Position numbers and translations under genes: made by a program. Below, one piece after another: positions 8,290 to 19,904 of a stretch of DNA of 64,000 bases. Within the stretch, counting starts at the first letter, position 1. Each line of letters opens with the position of its first letter. Under the pieces are notes generated by a model. That model did not search any database. It had not been told where the DNA came from and worked only from the letters and a program-made list of their open reading frames with translations. Where the stretch lies: the NCBI GenBank assembly GCA_036936605.1, contig JAUPFV010000001.1, forward strand, positions 209,915,138 through 209,979,137, in the 5' to 3' direction. This DNA comes from Limnanthes douglasii subsp. nivea. Taxonomy: Eukaryota; Streptophyta; Magnoliopsida; Brassicales; Limnanthaceae.

Positions 8290-9501
8290 TGGCCGAGTTT
8301 TTCTTCCGACCAAGAAAAGGGCCCCAACTCATAGAGTAAAAAAAGATAAGACTGATAGTTTGGGCAAAACAATATTGACTGCAAGTTCCGTAGAAGTGAA
8401 ACAAACTGATAAAACAACATATAAGGTTGTTGAGGCTACCGCGAGTCAAATACAAGAAGAAACCCTGACCTTGAAAATAAAAAAAGCATCACACGCACCA
8501 ATGGATAACAATGAGAAAGGAAAAAGTAGTGAGAAAAATAAAACGTTAAATACACTACAGATTAAACGACTATCCTTCTTATGCTCGATCGTCAGAAATC
8601 TCAAGCATCCAAAAATCATTCCTCGTTTCCTCTAGAGAAGGATCAGCAAGTTCTTGAGGTTTAAAGTCCTAGTGGTAGTCTACAAGAGCATGTTATTGAA
8701 ATCGAACAATAATATTCTCTAACTCCGAGGAGCTCTACCAGTACTAAATCATTTTTTCTTATGGAATTGGAAGCCTACTCATGTGCTCTTCACCATCTTG
8801 TGAAAATGATTGCTTGATTGGAAAGAGAAGCAACAGATCAAAAAGACACCATAACATCTCTTTAGTAAGAGTGAGCCCGACTAGAATACCATGGCAGAAT
8901 AGAGAGACCATGTAGATAATCAAGAATGTCAGGTCAAATTGGTTGAAAAAAAACCTCACGGAGAAACAAATCCATTTTTGAAGTTAAGATTGCCGCTCTG
9001 GAGTCTTCTTAGAAGATGAGACTCGAAAATATCAGGAGGCGGAAAATGAATATGACATTTAGACATATTCATTTGAAAAGATAGTAGATAAGCACAAGAG
9101 GACTATTAAGAAACCTGAGGAGGATCTGACTTCAATCAAGGACTAAACTGCATAAGACGAAGAGGATGCGGTTGATGCTTATGTTGGGGAATGTATAAGC
9201 TCTTTAGATAAGCATGATGCTAAATTTAAATGCTACTTGGACTCAAATTTCATAAAGTTTTCTTAGAGTTAAACATTGTATTTTTTGTGAGATGGAACCC
9301 GAAGAAAAACTTAATGTTGACATCTTGTTTGAAGATGACAAAGAAGAAACTTTAGAGTTAGAAAGCGGAGATGGCGAGTATGCGAATGAAGAATACGAAG
9401 ACGAAAATTTTAGGGAGGATCACCAGTTATCGAAGCCTAAGGATGAGGGCAAAACAACCGGCGACCAAGTCGGTGTAGATAAATTCAATTGTGTTAAATA
9501 A
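8285..9501 (+). pseudogene. Antisense ORF of the old Tat element, second part
   Basis: Continuation of the + strand protein broken by the copia-YTH insertion. The first part is Lys-rich and lies where the better copy has its KGKKRKKK region. Broken frames at about 8760-9130 look coiled-coil-like (LEAYSCALHHLVKMIA, LEREATDQKDTI). The last open piece at 9292-9501 is strongly acidic (FEDDKEETLELESGDGEY), ending in a stop at 9499. The better-preserved copy likewise ends with a coiled coil and an acidic tail. It is not functional. Confidence 0.6.
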
Positions 9502-9723
9502 TATCCTCATATGGCCTTTTTTTAATCTCATCATATATTTTTATATCTTTGAGATTCATGTATTTGGTCGGCCATGGTATGTTGTACGTGCATTTGGAAT
9601 TTATAAATATTAATTATTGTTATTCACTTTGATTTGTACCATTGTACAAATTTATTATTTTGTAGCTATGTCTTCAAAAACTTTCTACTTGAGGGTAATT
9701 GATCCCAAACCGGTCACCAAAGC

Positions 9724-10060
9724 ACTCTTTGAACGTGACCAACTAGTGTAGAAACCTTTTAATTGTGATCAACTAGTGTTGGAAAGTTTTATTGTGAACA
9801 ACAAGGGTTATAACTTTTAATTGTGACCAACTAGTGTTGGAAGCTTTACACTTGACCAACTATTGTTGGAACCTTTTAATTATGACCAACTAGTGTTGGA
9901 AGCTTTACACTTGACCAACTAGTGTTGGAACCTTTACATTTGACCAACTAGTGCGAAACCTTTAAAATGTGACCAACTAGGGTTTGAATCTTTATATTTG
10001 ACTAACTAGTGTTGGAACCTTTACACTTGACCAACTAGTGTTGGAAATATCTGCACCGAC
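9724..10060. repeat. Minisatellite, about eleven 28-30 bp units
   Basis: Degenerate tandem units built on GACCAACTAGTGTTGGAA plus a CTTTACACTT or CCTTTTAATTGT spacer. Two spacer types partly alternate, suggesting a higher-order unit of about 58 bp. It lies between the antisense ORF end and the integrase end of the old Tat element, the region where Tat/Ogre-type elements are known to carry variable tandem repeats. Confidence 0.9.
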
Positions 10061-10199
10061 TAAAAGTGAGATATGAATATAGATGGCAATTTTTTTTATA
10101 GTAGCCGACTATGTTGATACCTTATTAATAACTTAGTGTTCCACCAAAATAAAGTGCTCGATGTTCTATAGGTGACGAAGTGGGTTATCCTCCTAATCT

Positions 10200-11250
10200 C
10201 TTAGTTGGTGTTACTTTAGTTTAAACCTTTCAGTAACCGAATAAGGCATTTCCCAATTTGGTCGTAGTTTTTATAACAGCTTATCTTTAGTGTACATGAA
10301 GACCTTTTTTAGAACTTTATCTCCCTCCCTGAATTATCTCTTTCAAACTTAGGACGCATACCTCATTCTCATCAGATTCTAATAATGTATAGAATTTAGA
10401 TACACCTTTGTTATTTTTTCCTCAATTATGTCCAATTTGGCTCTTGGGCCTTCATCATTATCAGGTTTAGAGTAGTTCATGATTTTAAAGTATGGAAGGG
10501 TGGCCTTAGTTGAGAGTACTGCATCTATTCCATAAACCAATGCAAAAGGAGATGATTTGGATTGTTGGTCAGGGTGTAGTTCGGTAAGCACACAATACTT
10601 CTTGTAAATAATTTGGCAATTTTTGGGAGACCCTTTCAGTTTTTTTTCTCACTACATAGAGGATAGTTATGTTTGTAACCTCTACTTTCACATTAGAATG
10701 CTGATAAAAAGATGTTGAAAAACAATGTTGAATACCTCGGGAAGAACAAGCACCTTCCATCTTTCTTTCTTTTCAAACTGAGGGAAATTATCTATGGTGT
10801 TTGTTTTTCGGACTTTAAACCTGTGGCATATGTTAGACTAATTCTACCAATTTAGAGAAATAATTAACAACTACGATGATGGTTTGGCGTCCTTATAAGT
10901 CCATAAGAAAAGGTCCAACCAAGTATAAACCATATTTGTTAAAAGGCAATACTTTGGAAATTAATTCAAGTGGTACTACTGGTACATGTATTGCATTATC
11001 AAATTATTGGTAGGTGTCGCTCCGTCGCAATAATTCTTTGGCATCCGTCATAATGGAATTCCATTGATACCTGACCAATACATTCATTCTCGTCATTATT
11101 TTAAAGCCACAATGGGTTGATCTATCTCCATCATACGAGTCATATAGCATCATATGTGACTCATTAACTTTGAGGCACCGTAATAGTGGTTAACTTAAAT
11201 GGTTTTGTTAAGGGATATCTCTAATGATTGTGAAACCATGTGACTTGAAC
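10200..11250 (-). pseudogene. Integrase remnant of the old Tat element
   Basis: The C-terminal end is readable as SKSSPFALVYGIDAVLSTKA and LDIIEEKITKVYLNSIHY (10379-10591), the same order as SPFALIYGMDAIAPIEA and LDLIEEKRFMAHRRATHY in the better copy. Upstream pieces read KLPNYLQEVLCAYRTTP and CSSRGIQHCFSTSFYQH. The catalytic region at about 10.75-11.1 kb is present only as scattered matches on broken frames. Confidence 0.8.
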
Positions 11251-11499
11251 CTTAGTATTTTAGCCAAAGGTTTATCAATCAACATAATCCCGTTGATTAG
11301 AAATTATTTAAGTTTGTACCTCTAATCTTTCTCCCATTGTCAAAATTTAGAACTTTTTTTTGGTATCTAATTTATGTTTGGAAACTGGTGTTATCCAAGG
11401 TTAATCTTGTTCAAGTATCTATGGATACCTTTTAGTATATGAGATAGTTTTCAAGGAATCTGTCACATAATTTTCGGCCCGGTGAACATGTTCATACTT

Positions 11500-12520
11500 G
11501 ATGCACTCAACGAAAGTTGTTAATTATTTCAATACATTTAGGTATTTTACCAAATGATTTTTCCTTGCTTCGGCATGGCCTGATGCATAGTTGATAAGAA
11601 GATGCTAATCACTTATTAGACCAAACTTATTAGTACTATAAATTTTCACAACTCGTAACCCGACCACGACTGCTTCGTATTTTATCTCATTGTTAGATGC
11701 CTTGAAGCCAAAACGTATTTCTTGGTACATCGTGTCTCCAAATGGGTCTACCAACCAAACCCCCGCTCTACAACTCAAAATGCTTTATCCCCCATTGTTT
11801 CAAATTACCTATTTGGCATGAGACATATCAATATCTGGTTCCAGCTCAGGTCATTCCAGATGAAATTGGACTAGAAAATTTACCAACATATGCGCATTAA
11901 TTGCACTTTGAAGTTCAAATTCGATGTTTTAGTCTTATAATTGAATCGAGCATTTAGTCATTTGACTTGATAATCTGGAATTTGCAACACATATAAGTGG
12001 AAATGAGGTATGAACCATAATAGAATATGTTTGGAATATAGTCTCGATTTTCATGCTGCCACCATTGGAGCCAAGGCTAGTTTTTCCAAATTCAAGTATA
12101 TTTTCAGGATCCAATAGACTTTTATATACGTAATAAAAAGGTTGTGGATAAATTTCGACCTCTTTGACTAAACATTCACTTACTGCATAATCCAACAAAG
12201 CGATATAGACTTACAAATTTTATCCCACATTAGTTTTGGACAAAAGTTATAGAGAAGACAAATGTTCTTTTATTTTAGTTAAGGCTTCATCACATTCTGG
12301 AGTACAAATGAACCGATTCATCTTCAATAGAACTTGAAAAGATGGTGCCCATTTGTCTAAAGACCTTGATATGAAAATATTTTAAGTCATTAATCTTCTG
12401 GTTAAAATTTGTATCTCTTTGATGGATCAACTTCAATTTTCATTTTGCTCACTATATAGCCCAAGAATTTTCGGGATCTATTAGATCATCTACAAAATAT
12501 GACTATGAAGTAGACTCTTG
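11500..12520 (-). pseudogene. RNase H region and RT tail of the old Tat element
   Basis: Weak matches to the RNase H region of the better element: the stretch around 11660-11720 carries the NNE-type motif on the minus strand, and 11935-12198 reads LDYAVSECLVKEVEIYPQPFYYVY (partly), matching YLAVSECAISAVLVREVDNY. At about 12300-12480 the RT C-terminal end with SRSLDKW is visible. The RT palm, including any YIDD box, is missing: the sequence jumps from here to the spacer that precedes RT in the intact order. Confidence 0.6.
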
Positions 12521-12539
12521 TAGCGCTATTTTTTATTCA

Positions 12540-13376
12540 TTTCAATATTTTGGCGACTACAGACAACTCCCACCTGATTTCTGATTACATATTTCAAACA
12601 TTGATGGATATTTGAGGCAATAACATTAATTCTTGATAACCATGACGTATAAAATTATATTATACTAGGTTCATGCATCCACCACTATAAATAGTACTTT
12701 TAGTATTCTTCTTTAAAATCCATCGGCCTAACAATACACCACCCTCAAATTCTCCAATAACATTGACAATGATCCCGGTGAACTCCACTATTATTCTATC
12801 TGGCCAGAGTTTGACAAAAGGGTTTTCTTTTTACTTGTAACGGTTCACGAGTAAGATGTTTGCCGAACTGCCCGTACCAATTAAGATCTTTTGGATATTA
12901 GTTTCCTCAATAGACGATTCGATTACATCAACATCCTCGTGAGACCCAATAACCTTCCTTAAATCATCATCATAAAAAAGAATAAAAGACATCAATATCG
13001 GTAAAGGTAGGCTATAATTCTTCCATTTAACCGGGTTACTAAACTTACAACACATTTTTTTTCCGAGTATCTTGAGCATTCTTGCACGGTATCCCCACAA
13101 AAAAATAAACAGTGATTGGAAGAATTTACATAAAACTTTGAATTTCCCCTTAGTTTTGGGTTCATCAACTACTAGGATACTCATTTGGTTATTATCGGGG
13201 ACTAAATACTTTGCATCTACATCAAAATCATTAAAATGTCCGGTTATGACCATTGTATTTTCCTGCTTTTGTTCACTATGGATTACCACTCTCGAGACCA
13301 TTGTTTGGTTACTCACCGGAGCTTGCTGCCGACCCCATGACCGAGCCTTGGAAAAGGTAGTTAGCTTTTCATTCAT
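12540..13376 (-). pseudogene. Aspartic protease region of the old Tat element
   Basis: The open piece at 12831-13376 ends with FYDDDLRKVIGSHEDVDVIE and ILIGTGSSANILLVNRYK. This matches FYEDDLRDIAGPHEDVVVIR and ILVDTGSSVNILFLTSYK of the better element. The catalytic Asp of the DTGS motif is Gly here, so it could not work as a protease even if expressed. Confidence 0.8.
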
Positions 13377-13389
13377 AATAATATTTTAA

Positions 13390-14830
13390 ATTTCATGTTT
13401 CAGTGTTATGCAGTCCCTCGTATCGTGGCCTATATTGTTATGATACTTATAAAATGGTTATTCCGTCCTTTTTTGAGACTCTGGATCAGAAATTATTTCT
13501 TAAACTGAACAAACTTCCGCGTCTTATAAAAAATAATAGCGATGATTACCGTCAATTCAATATAATTATCGGGTCGGACCCATAAACTTATTCTAGGCCT
13601 TTGTTGCTAACAGTGGGGATATTAATTTACCATAGGTTGATGCGGGATACGATTTGCGGTTTTTAGGTGAAAAATAGTAGATGCAGAAGACTGTTGATAA
13701 ATTGGGGAAAAAACTATGGGATTTGTCTTTACTCTTCCATTTTATGCTCCTCGAACTGAGCAAGTATAACCTCAAATTTTAGGGGGTTTTTCATGGTCAC
13801 CTTATCTATCAAATCTCCGGGAAGAACTTCATGTCCTGAAAGAAGCAATAGTTACTTGCTCATAACAATCATATAGACTATTATTTGCAAGAACGAAGCG
13901 TTTGGTGTAATAATTCAAACTCTTCTCAACCAGCTGGAGGTACTGGATTATTGTGTCTTAATTCCTCCGCATCTCCTTACTTTTCACAATTTTTCGTCTA
14001 AATATTTGTCCAGAACATATCAATTTTTTTATTGCACTTTGCGGAAGCCGATTGTACCACTTTAAAGCATTTTCTTTGAAAGCTTTATAGAGAACTCGAC
14101 ATAACAACTTATCGCGGTTGTTATAATTCATCTTAAAGTATTTAAACTGCTCTAGATGAGTATACGAATCTCTATTCCTATTAAACGTTTGCATTTTTTA
14201 TATATCAAATTGCTTCGGTAGGTGTTGGAATTTTTTTTTAGCAAGATTGTGGAAACTACCTTCATTTATGTCATTGAATATACAAGTGACCATTTTTAAA
14301 AATCTTATGAAGACCTTGTTCGAACGGAACCACAATTTGATTGTTTACTTGGTAATCAAAACTTTGGTTCCCCGAGCCGCTTTGTAACAAAAGAGGGCTT
14401 TCTCTAGCCTTGTACCATAGTTTGTTGTTGTCTAGACCTTCCCTTGGCTAGCACTATATCCTTTCCCTTATGAAGCTCCTGCTTAACTGAGGAGTCACGT
14501 CATTTCTTTGATTATTTCTCCCGCTTCAAGGCTTGATATTTACTGGTATTCCTCTTCGAATAATGCTTACCAACATAAATTAAATTAAGATGACGATCTC
14601 TATTCAGAGAAGAAGAAAACCCATATGAATCAGAAATGGAATACTTATTAAATCTTGAATGACTATAATGATATATTGCTCTTCGTTCATTTTTCAATGA
14701 ATAATCCCTTCTTTTCGACATAACTATTTTTTGGGTACTTTACATGGTTTCGCAAAGAATTAGACTTGGCGTCTTCTTTCTGAGAACTCTCTTCTTCCCC
14801 AAGCTTTTGGATTTTTGAACATATATTTCT
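13390..14830 (-). pseudogene. Gag remnant of the old Tat element
   Basis: Broken frames: 13958-14194 reads DSYTHLEQFKYFKMNYNNRD followed by ALKWYNRLPQSAI, the Gag core motif of plant gypsy elements. 14512-14721 is Arg/Ser/Tyr-rich and matches the basic N-terminal Gag region at 51.9-52.4 kb of the better copy. No start or LTR can be assigned. Confidence 0.75.
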
Positions 14831-14999
14831 TTTTTGCATATAATTGTTTTTTTAGTTTAACACAAATATTTCATCACGCAATTGATCCCAAGACAACTGG
14901 CCAGACCCACCCTTCTTCGACTGTGATTCTTTCGGTAAGTACTGCAAGACCTACCTGAATCTCACAATCCATCTTTCACTAGATTCTGAAGACGAACTT

Positions 15000-15002
<3 letters not shown>

Positions 15003-15063
<61 letters not shown>
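15003..15063. repeat. (AT)n microsatellite, about 30 units
   Basis: Uninterrupted AT dinucleotide run directly beside the MITE target duplication. A second, interrupted AT run lies at about 15531-15561 on the other side of the MITE. Confidence 0.97.
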
Positions 15064-15064
<1 letters not shown>

Positions 15065-15065
15065 T

Positions 15066-15075
15066 TGTGTTGCAG
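15066..15075. repeat. Target-site duplication of MITE copy 1 (left)
   Basis: TGTGTTGCAG, repeated at 15502-15511. A 10-bp duplication fits the Mutator superfamily (8-11 bp). Confidence 0.88.
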
Positions 15076-15501
15076 GGCATTAAACAACAAATCGTCCCTC
15101 GACTATCGCGTTTGGTGGCAGATAGTCCCTTGACTTTCAAATGTCCGTTGACAGTCCCTGGACTATCGCGTTTGGATAAAGTTAGTCCACCAGATCCTCT
15201 GATCCAGGAGAGACTGCCACCTGCCACCATAGTCCTCGGATTTTTGTATCACCACTAGTCCTTTGAGTTTAGGTCAAACCCAAAGTGTATAATATTACGG
15301 ATAACTAAACTCAAGGGACTACTGGTGATACAAAAATATGGGGACTATGGTGACAGGTGGCAGCCTCTCATGAACCAAAGAATTTGGTGGACTGACTTTA
15401 TCCAAACGCGATAGTCCATGGACTGTCAATGGACATTTGAAAGTCAAAAGACTATCTGACACCAAACGCGATAGTCGAGGGATGATATACTGTTCAAAAC
15501 C
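15076..15501. mobile_element. Foldback MITE, Mutator-like, copy 1 (426 bp)
   Basis: Nearly the whole element is an inverted repeat: arms of about 190 bp, each with tandem CGACTATCGCGTTTGG motifs, meet near 15280. The termini read GGCATTAAACA and TGTTCAAAACC. It has no coding capacity; an apparent 63-codon frame on + is chance. Its transcripts would form a long hairpin and so could be a small-RNA source (inference). Same length as copy 2 at 53008-53433. Confidence 0.88.
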
Positions 15502-15511
15502 TGTGTTGCAG
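15502..15511. repeat. Target-site duplication of MITE copy 1 (right)
   Basis: TGTGTTGCAG, identical to 15066-15075. Confidence 0.88.
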
Positions 15512-15561
15512 TAATCACTTATGTTTTTAAATATATATATATATATATTTATATATATGTA

Positions 15562-16505
15562 TATGAAGGATAATTGTATAAATTAATTTACAAACAAATC
15601 TATAAATTTATTTAGAGAGATAAGTTTAACTAGAATGGTTAGAATGGTTAGTTGTTAGAAAAGAATAGCAGTTTATACCTAAATTAGGTAAAAAGACTTT
15701 TATAGATTATTTTAGACTTTTTAAGCCAATGAACAAATATGGATGATTCGTAATCGACTCTAATCTATTAATTCACGAAAATTAAATATATATTTTTTCT
15801 AATTACATTAAATATCTTCAATATTTATTAAATTAGTACTATGAAGATCAATAACTTATCCATCCAATTTGTAGATCGGATAAAATCGATCCCTATCGAG
15901 TTTACCCCTAATGACACTATTTCAAAACTTTTATTGTCCACCCCCAACGACTTAAACAAACTATTTCAAAACCATTGTGTCCCCATGCATGCCCAAACTT
16001 ATATAAATTAAACATGACCGGCTTAATATATTTTCGAAACTACTTTCAGTTACTATTTCAGAACTCAGCTTTCATTATCTGTTGAACTTACAATAATTAA
16101 CTTATGTGCAAACTGCAAACCCTATTCCCCATTTAAAACTTAAAACTCACGTACTTGCATGGACAGAGATCATTCATGAGCTACAATATGTTATCAGATC
16201 AGTCCATATATCATACCACACAGTCTTTTTCGTCCCAAAAATTAAAAAAAAAAAAAAACAACAGTAATAAAATTTGAAGAGATAGATGATGATTTCGAAT
16301 GCTTCCATTCCAAAAGGTATAACACTAGCTTTAATCTTGATCCGCTTTTCTTTGCCTAACTTGGTTTGTTCACTCCATCATGTAACTATGTATTCTCCTT
16401 TTCTCCATTATAAATCTTCCTGTCAACAAAATTGAAAAAAAAAAAGTTATATAGTTAAGTGAATTAAACTTGAAACAAAATGATAAATATTACTAAAAAT
16501 GTTTT
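15562..16505. other. Intergenic, no gene seen
   Basis: AT-rich unique-looking sequence with short A-runs near 16240 and 16436. No coding frame or mobile-element boundary is recognised. Confidence 0.5.
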
Positions 16506-16509
16506 ATGA

Positions 16510-16710
16510 AAAGAACTGGATCTCCCTTCAGTCCAATTGGTGAGCAAGTAATCGGAAAGAATTGCTTCCGTGTCATGCATTTGGTGGAACCCAACACTTA
16601 ATATACTGTTGTTGTTGCTGGAAGTATTGAGGACAGCCTTATGCATGAAATGGCAGCTCTTTGCCGTTTCTCAGCCCTCTGCATTGGACCCAAGGGAGCT
16701 CCTTCATTAC
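16510..16710 (-). ncRNA. MIR319-like: MIR319/159-family microRNA precursor
   Basis: On the minus strand the 5' arm holds AGGAGCTCCCTTGGGTCCAA (16683-16703). The 3' arm holds TTGGACTGAAGGGAGATCC, start of a 21-nt candidate at 16536-16516. miR319 is TTGGACTGAAGGGAGCTCCCT, so positions 1-15 are identical and 18 of 21 match. By hand, CTCCCTT pairs with AAGGGAG and GTCCAAT with ATTGGAC; a second stem pairs TCATGCAT with ATGCATGA, and CGGCAAAGA lies opposite TCTTTCCG. Total length near 200 nt and mature RNA on the 3' arm fit the MIR319/159 family, which targets TCP or MYB mRNAs. Small frames here are chance. Confidence 0.75.
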
Positions 16711-16772
16711 TATATTTCTTTTTCTTGTTGGAGTTTTGAGTTTGAGTTTTGTATTTGTGCCAGTGTTGTGCT

Positions 16773-16783
16773 TATTTATATAG
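16773..16783 (-). promoter_or_regulatory. TATA box upstream of the MIR319-like hairpin
   Basis: The minus strand reads CTATATAAATA about 65 bases upstream of the hairpin base, preceded by ACGTGGG. This spacing would place a polymerase II start near 16745 and supports a real transcription unit. Confidence 0.6.
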
Positions 16784-16909
16784 CCCACGTCTGTTGTGTC
16801 ACATTCTTCAACTTTCCTACTGTTCTCCCGTGTTACGAGGCCACGTTGATATTGCATTCGTAGTACACGCAATCCTTCACCTTTAGACGTGTCAGAAACA
16901 TAATACAAT

Positions 16910-17934
16910 ATAGTACTATGTTTTTGGACTTTTCTCTCATTTTTTATGGGCTGAAATATTCAGTAGACCAACTTGTAAGTGCCATTTATTAATTTTATAT
17001 TACGACTCGGAAATTTGTTGATAATAATTATGGTCTCTTTTTTAAAATGCATCAGACAACTTTTCGGATGTGAATCTAAACTTAACCAACGCATACAAGT
17101 CCTAAAAGAGAATAGATCCAATTAACAATGAAACTTAAATGAACCAGACAACTAGAAACATTAACTTTTTTAGTTTCATTATATAAGTAACTTATAGATA
17201 GACATACAAATTCTCTCCCACGTGAATTTAAAACATAGAAATTATAGTACTTTCAGTTTAAAAGCCGCTTCGTAAATGAAATTTTAAATTTTGAAATTTG
17301 AAATTTGAAAACGGAAACACAAATATCCACGAATATTAAAAGTTCATTTGTGGAAAGGGTTATAAAAACATTGCATTTTATAAACATATATCTAACCTCT
17401 CCTGTAAATAGAAATAATAAAAAACAAATAAACATCAAAAAGTTTACAGATATCTAACAATTCACGCAAATAAAAATAATATAAAATGCATTAATATGGA
17501 AAGATCTATAAATAGCTATTTTCCCGCATTAAATAAACTAGATTCCGAAACACAAAAACCGATAATAAAAACAATAAAACTAAAAAAAAAAATCAAAACA
17601 CAAAAACAATAAAATTAGAAAAAAAAAACGATTGATGTTAGATATATGAATTTAAAATCGAAGGTGCAAATAATCTTTATGATCACGAACAACAATGTAT
17701 TCGATTTTAAAAAAATACACCCCAAAAATTAAATGGATTGTTATGCTATAACTTTAGGGCTTTATCATGTTCGGAGCTAAAGATTTTTTAAGAAAAGCAC
17801 AAAAAATGATATTTTAAGCTTTCTTTTTTTTCTTTATTTATATTTTTGTACTTGTGAATGTACTTTGACTTAATAGTGGATATAATAATTCTAAATACAA
17901 TCACTCTACCGTTGACTTAACACATGCGATGAAT
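16910..17934. other. Intergenic, no gene seen
   Basis: AT-rich DNA with A-runs around 17580-17630. Nothing coding is supported. Confidence 0.5.
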
Positions 17935-18175
17935 TTGAATTTAATAATCTCGTGTCATATACAGTATCTGATCGATGGTTTTTCCTCTTGATCATACATC
18001 AATCTAACTAATATCTACGTTATATGTTCAATGTAGGTCCTTTAGTTACATGTTGGTCCAATGTACTCTATTGATTATATTTAATTAATTGGACTTATAA
18101 TTACAATAGTTTTGATACTCTCAACCTCCATGGATGATACATTATATTTAAGACATCCTTATAATCTTTTACTCG
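17935..18175 (+). repeat. Dispersed intergenic repeat, copy 1
   Basis: Diverged direct copy of 21485-21680. Shared landmarks in order: GATCATACATCAATC, AACTAATATCTA-like, a TTGTTCAAT/TTGGTCCAAT-like stretch, TTAATTGGACTTATAA-like, and CTCCATGGATGA-like. No coding content or element ends are seen. Confidence 0.55.
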
Positions 18176-19904
18176 GATCATCACATGAGCTGAGGTGTAT
18201 CCATCAAACTGTGTACTGCATAGTATTGTTGTTTTACAGGTAACCTAACACGATATATTAGTTTAGATAATTTCCAACAAAGAACTAAAGAGGTATTACC
18301 ATGCCTTATCTAATGCATAATAGGTCCCTCAATAATCACATTGTCAACTACCACCAATATTAAATCCGATTTCTCCTTGCGTGCAATGAATGACACGAAC
18401 CTATGATTATTACGTGTTAGTTTCAAACTGGTCCTACTATACTGAATTGATAACACTAGTTTGTAAAAAATTTAGTAGAGACAGAAGAGTAAATTAACTA
18501 TTATATTATCCTAAATTAATCGTATACAAATCAAAACTAAACACAATACAATTGGAACTTAAACTAAATTCTCGATTACAGACAAACTCCGACTACAAGT
18601 GAATATCTACTAGACTAAAAATGCTCACATGAATATTATGTTCATAAAAAAATTTGGGTGTTGATATCTTAATAGAGGGACATTGAAATGGAGAACATGC
18701 TTAGTTTCCTGTAATCTTAATCGAATAATGAAGTTTAGTGTTATTTTCTATATTTTAATTTTCTTGGCTATAAGAAACCAAACATATTTTCTTCATTAGA
18801 TGTTGTTAGGTGTGTGACAAAAATATTTATCATAAAACATGTAGTAATGAATCATATAATTTGATACAACATCCATTTAACCCATAAAGTGATAAACCGT
18901 TTATGATCTTCTTAGTTTCAAGACTTTCTTCATGTCAACATACAATGATTTATTTACTAAATATCAGATGACACGTGACCTACTATACAATACTTTATCC
19001 CCAAAATAATAAAAAATTTACTTAAGCCTGTTTGAATTAATGGTATACCATATCCAGAACAAACCTCAGCATACATCAAAAGTTTAATTGCCGAAACATA
19101 TAAAATCTTTTATATTTCATAAGTTTCTAAATTAATTGAGATGTTGAATGAGAAAAAATATATTAATCTACCCCGAGCAAATTAGAGGCTTGTCATTTTT
19201 ACATCATAATATTTTAGCATGTAATAATGTATATCTTTTGTGATAAACTGAATCTTGGTTCCCAACACATAATACGCATTACTTATAAATTTCACATTAA
19301 TTTCTTTATAAAAAATCTTTTAGTAGCATGCAACAGGTCACTATAATTTGTGGTAATCAATATGTTAACGATAGGTAACTCTAAATTCCAATCATCTCTC
19401 CCTGAACTTGTTTAGTTCATAATAATTACTAAGTTAATCTAAAAACCAAAAGAGGATGAAACTTTGATAGGTTATGATATTATTAATTAGATGGTTAAAC
19501 TAAAATATAATAAATTGATTTTTAACTTTTTAAAACTATTGACTTTATAAAATATGCATATGATTGTTAAAAACCTGTTAATATTCATTTGGACATAATA
19601 ACTTTTTCAATATGGCATACTCGATTAATTGAGTTATTGAGTTGTAATATATATCAAGTTTTGTTAATGTTATAATTTATAAATATATGATCTTAGTATT
19701 CATTCAATAAATTTTTATGGTGAAGTGTACATATTGTACTATGATATTATCTTTGAGTTAAGAATGGTACAAATATAGTATAACCAACTAATCTTTTTTT
19801 AGATAACGGATATGAACTTAACTAAATTATCTTACATAAATTTTTATCTTATTACAATAGTCCACAACTAAGAATTAGAATTACATGCGATGTTTTTATA
19901 TAAC
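18176..19904. other. Intergenic, no gene seen
   Basis: AT-rich non-coding sequence without recognisable genes. It may include old unclassified repeats. Confidence 0.45.

Larger units (their letters stand above)
2900..14950 (-). mobile_element. Old Tat-type Ty3/gypsy element, decayed and nested into
   Basis: The order is antisense ORF on + (2.9-9.5 kb), minisatellite (9.7-10.06 kb), then integrase, RNase H, RT remnant, protease and gag on the minus strand (10.2-14.8 kb). This repeats the order of the better-preserved element at 42.7-53.5 kb, including matching peptides in each domain. The 4231-bp copia-YTH element sits inside the antisense ORF. No LTR pair is recognised. The left end meets the copia fragment at about 2.83-2.9 kb and the right end meets an AT microsatellite at about 15.0 kb, so both limits are approximate. 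All frames are broken. Confidence 0.75.

Noticed and set aside
14979..15258. Open frames through the AT microsatellite and MITE copy 1
   Set aside because: One is a Tyr-Ile run made by the AT repeat, the others follow from the palindromic MITE; no codon bias or domain.
16464..16908. Small frames over the MIR319-like hairpin
   Set aside because: Both strands are open by chance; the hairpin and miR319 match explain the sequence better.
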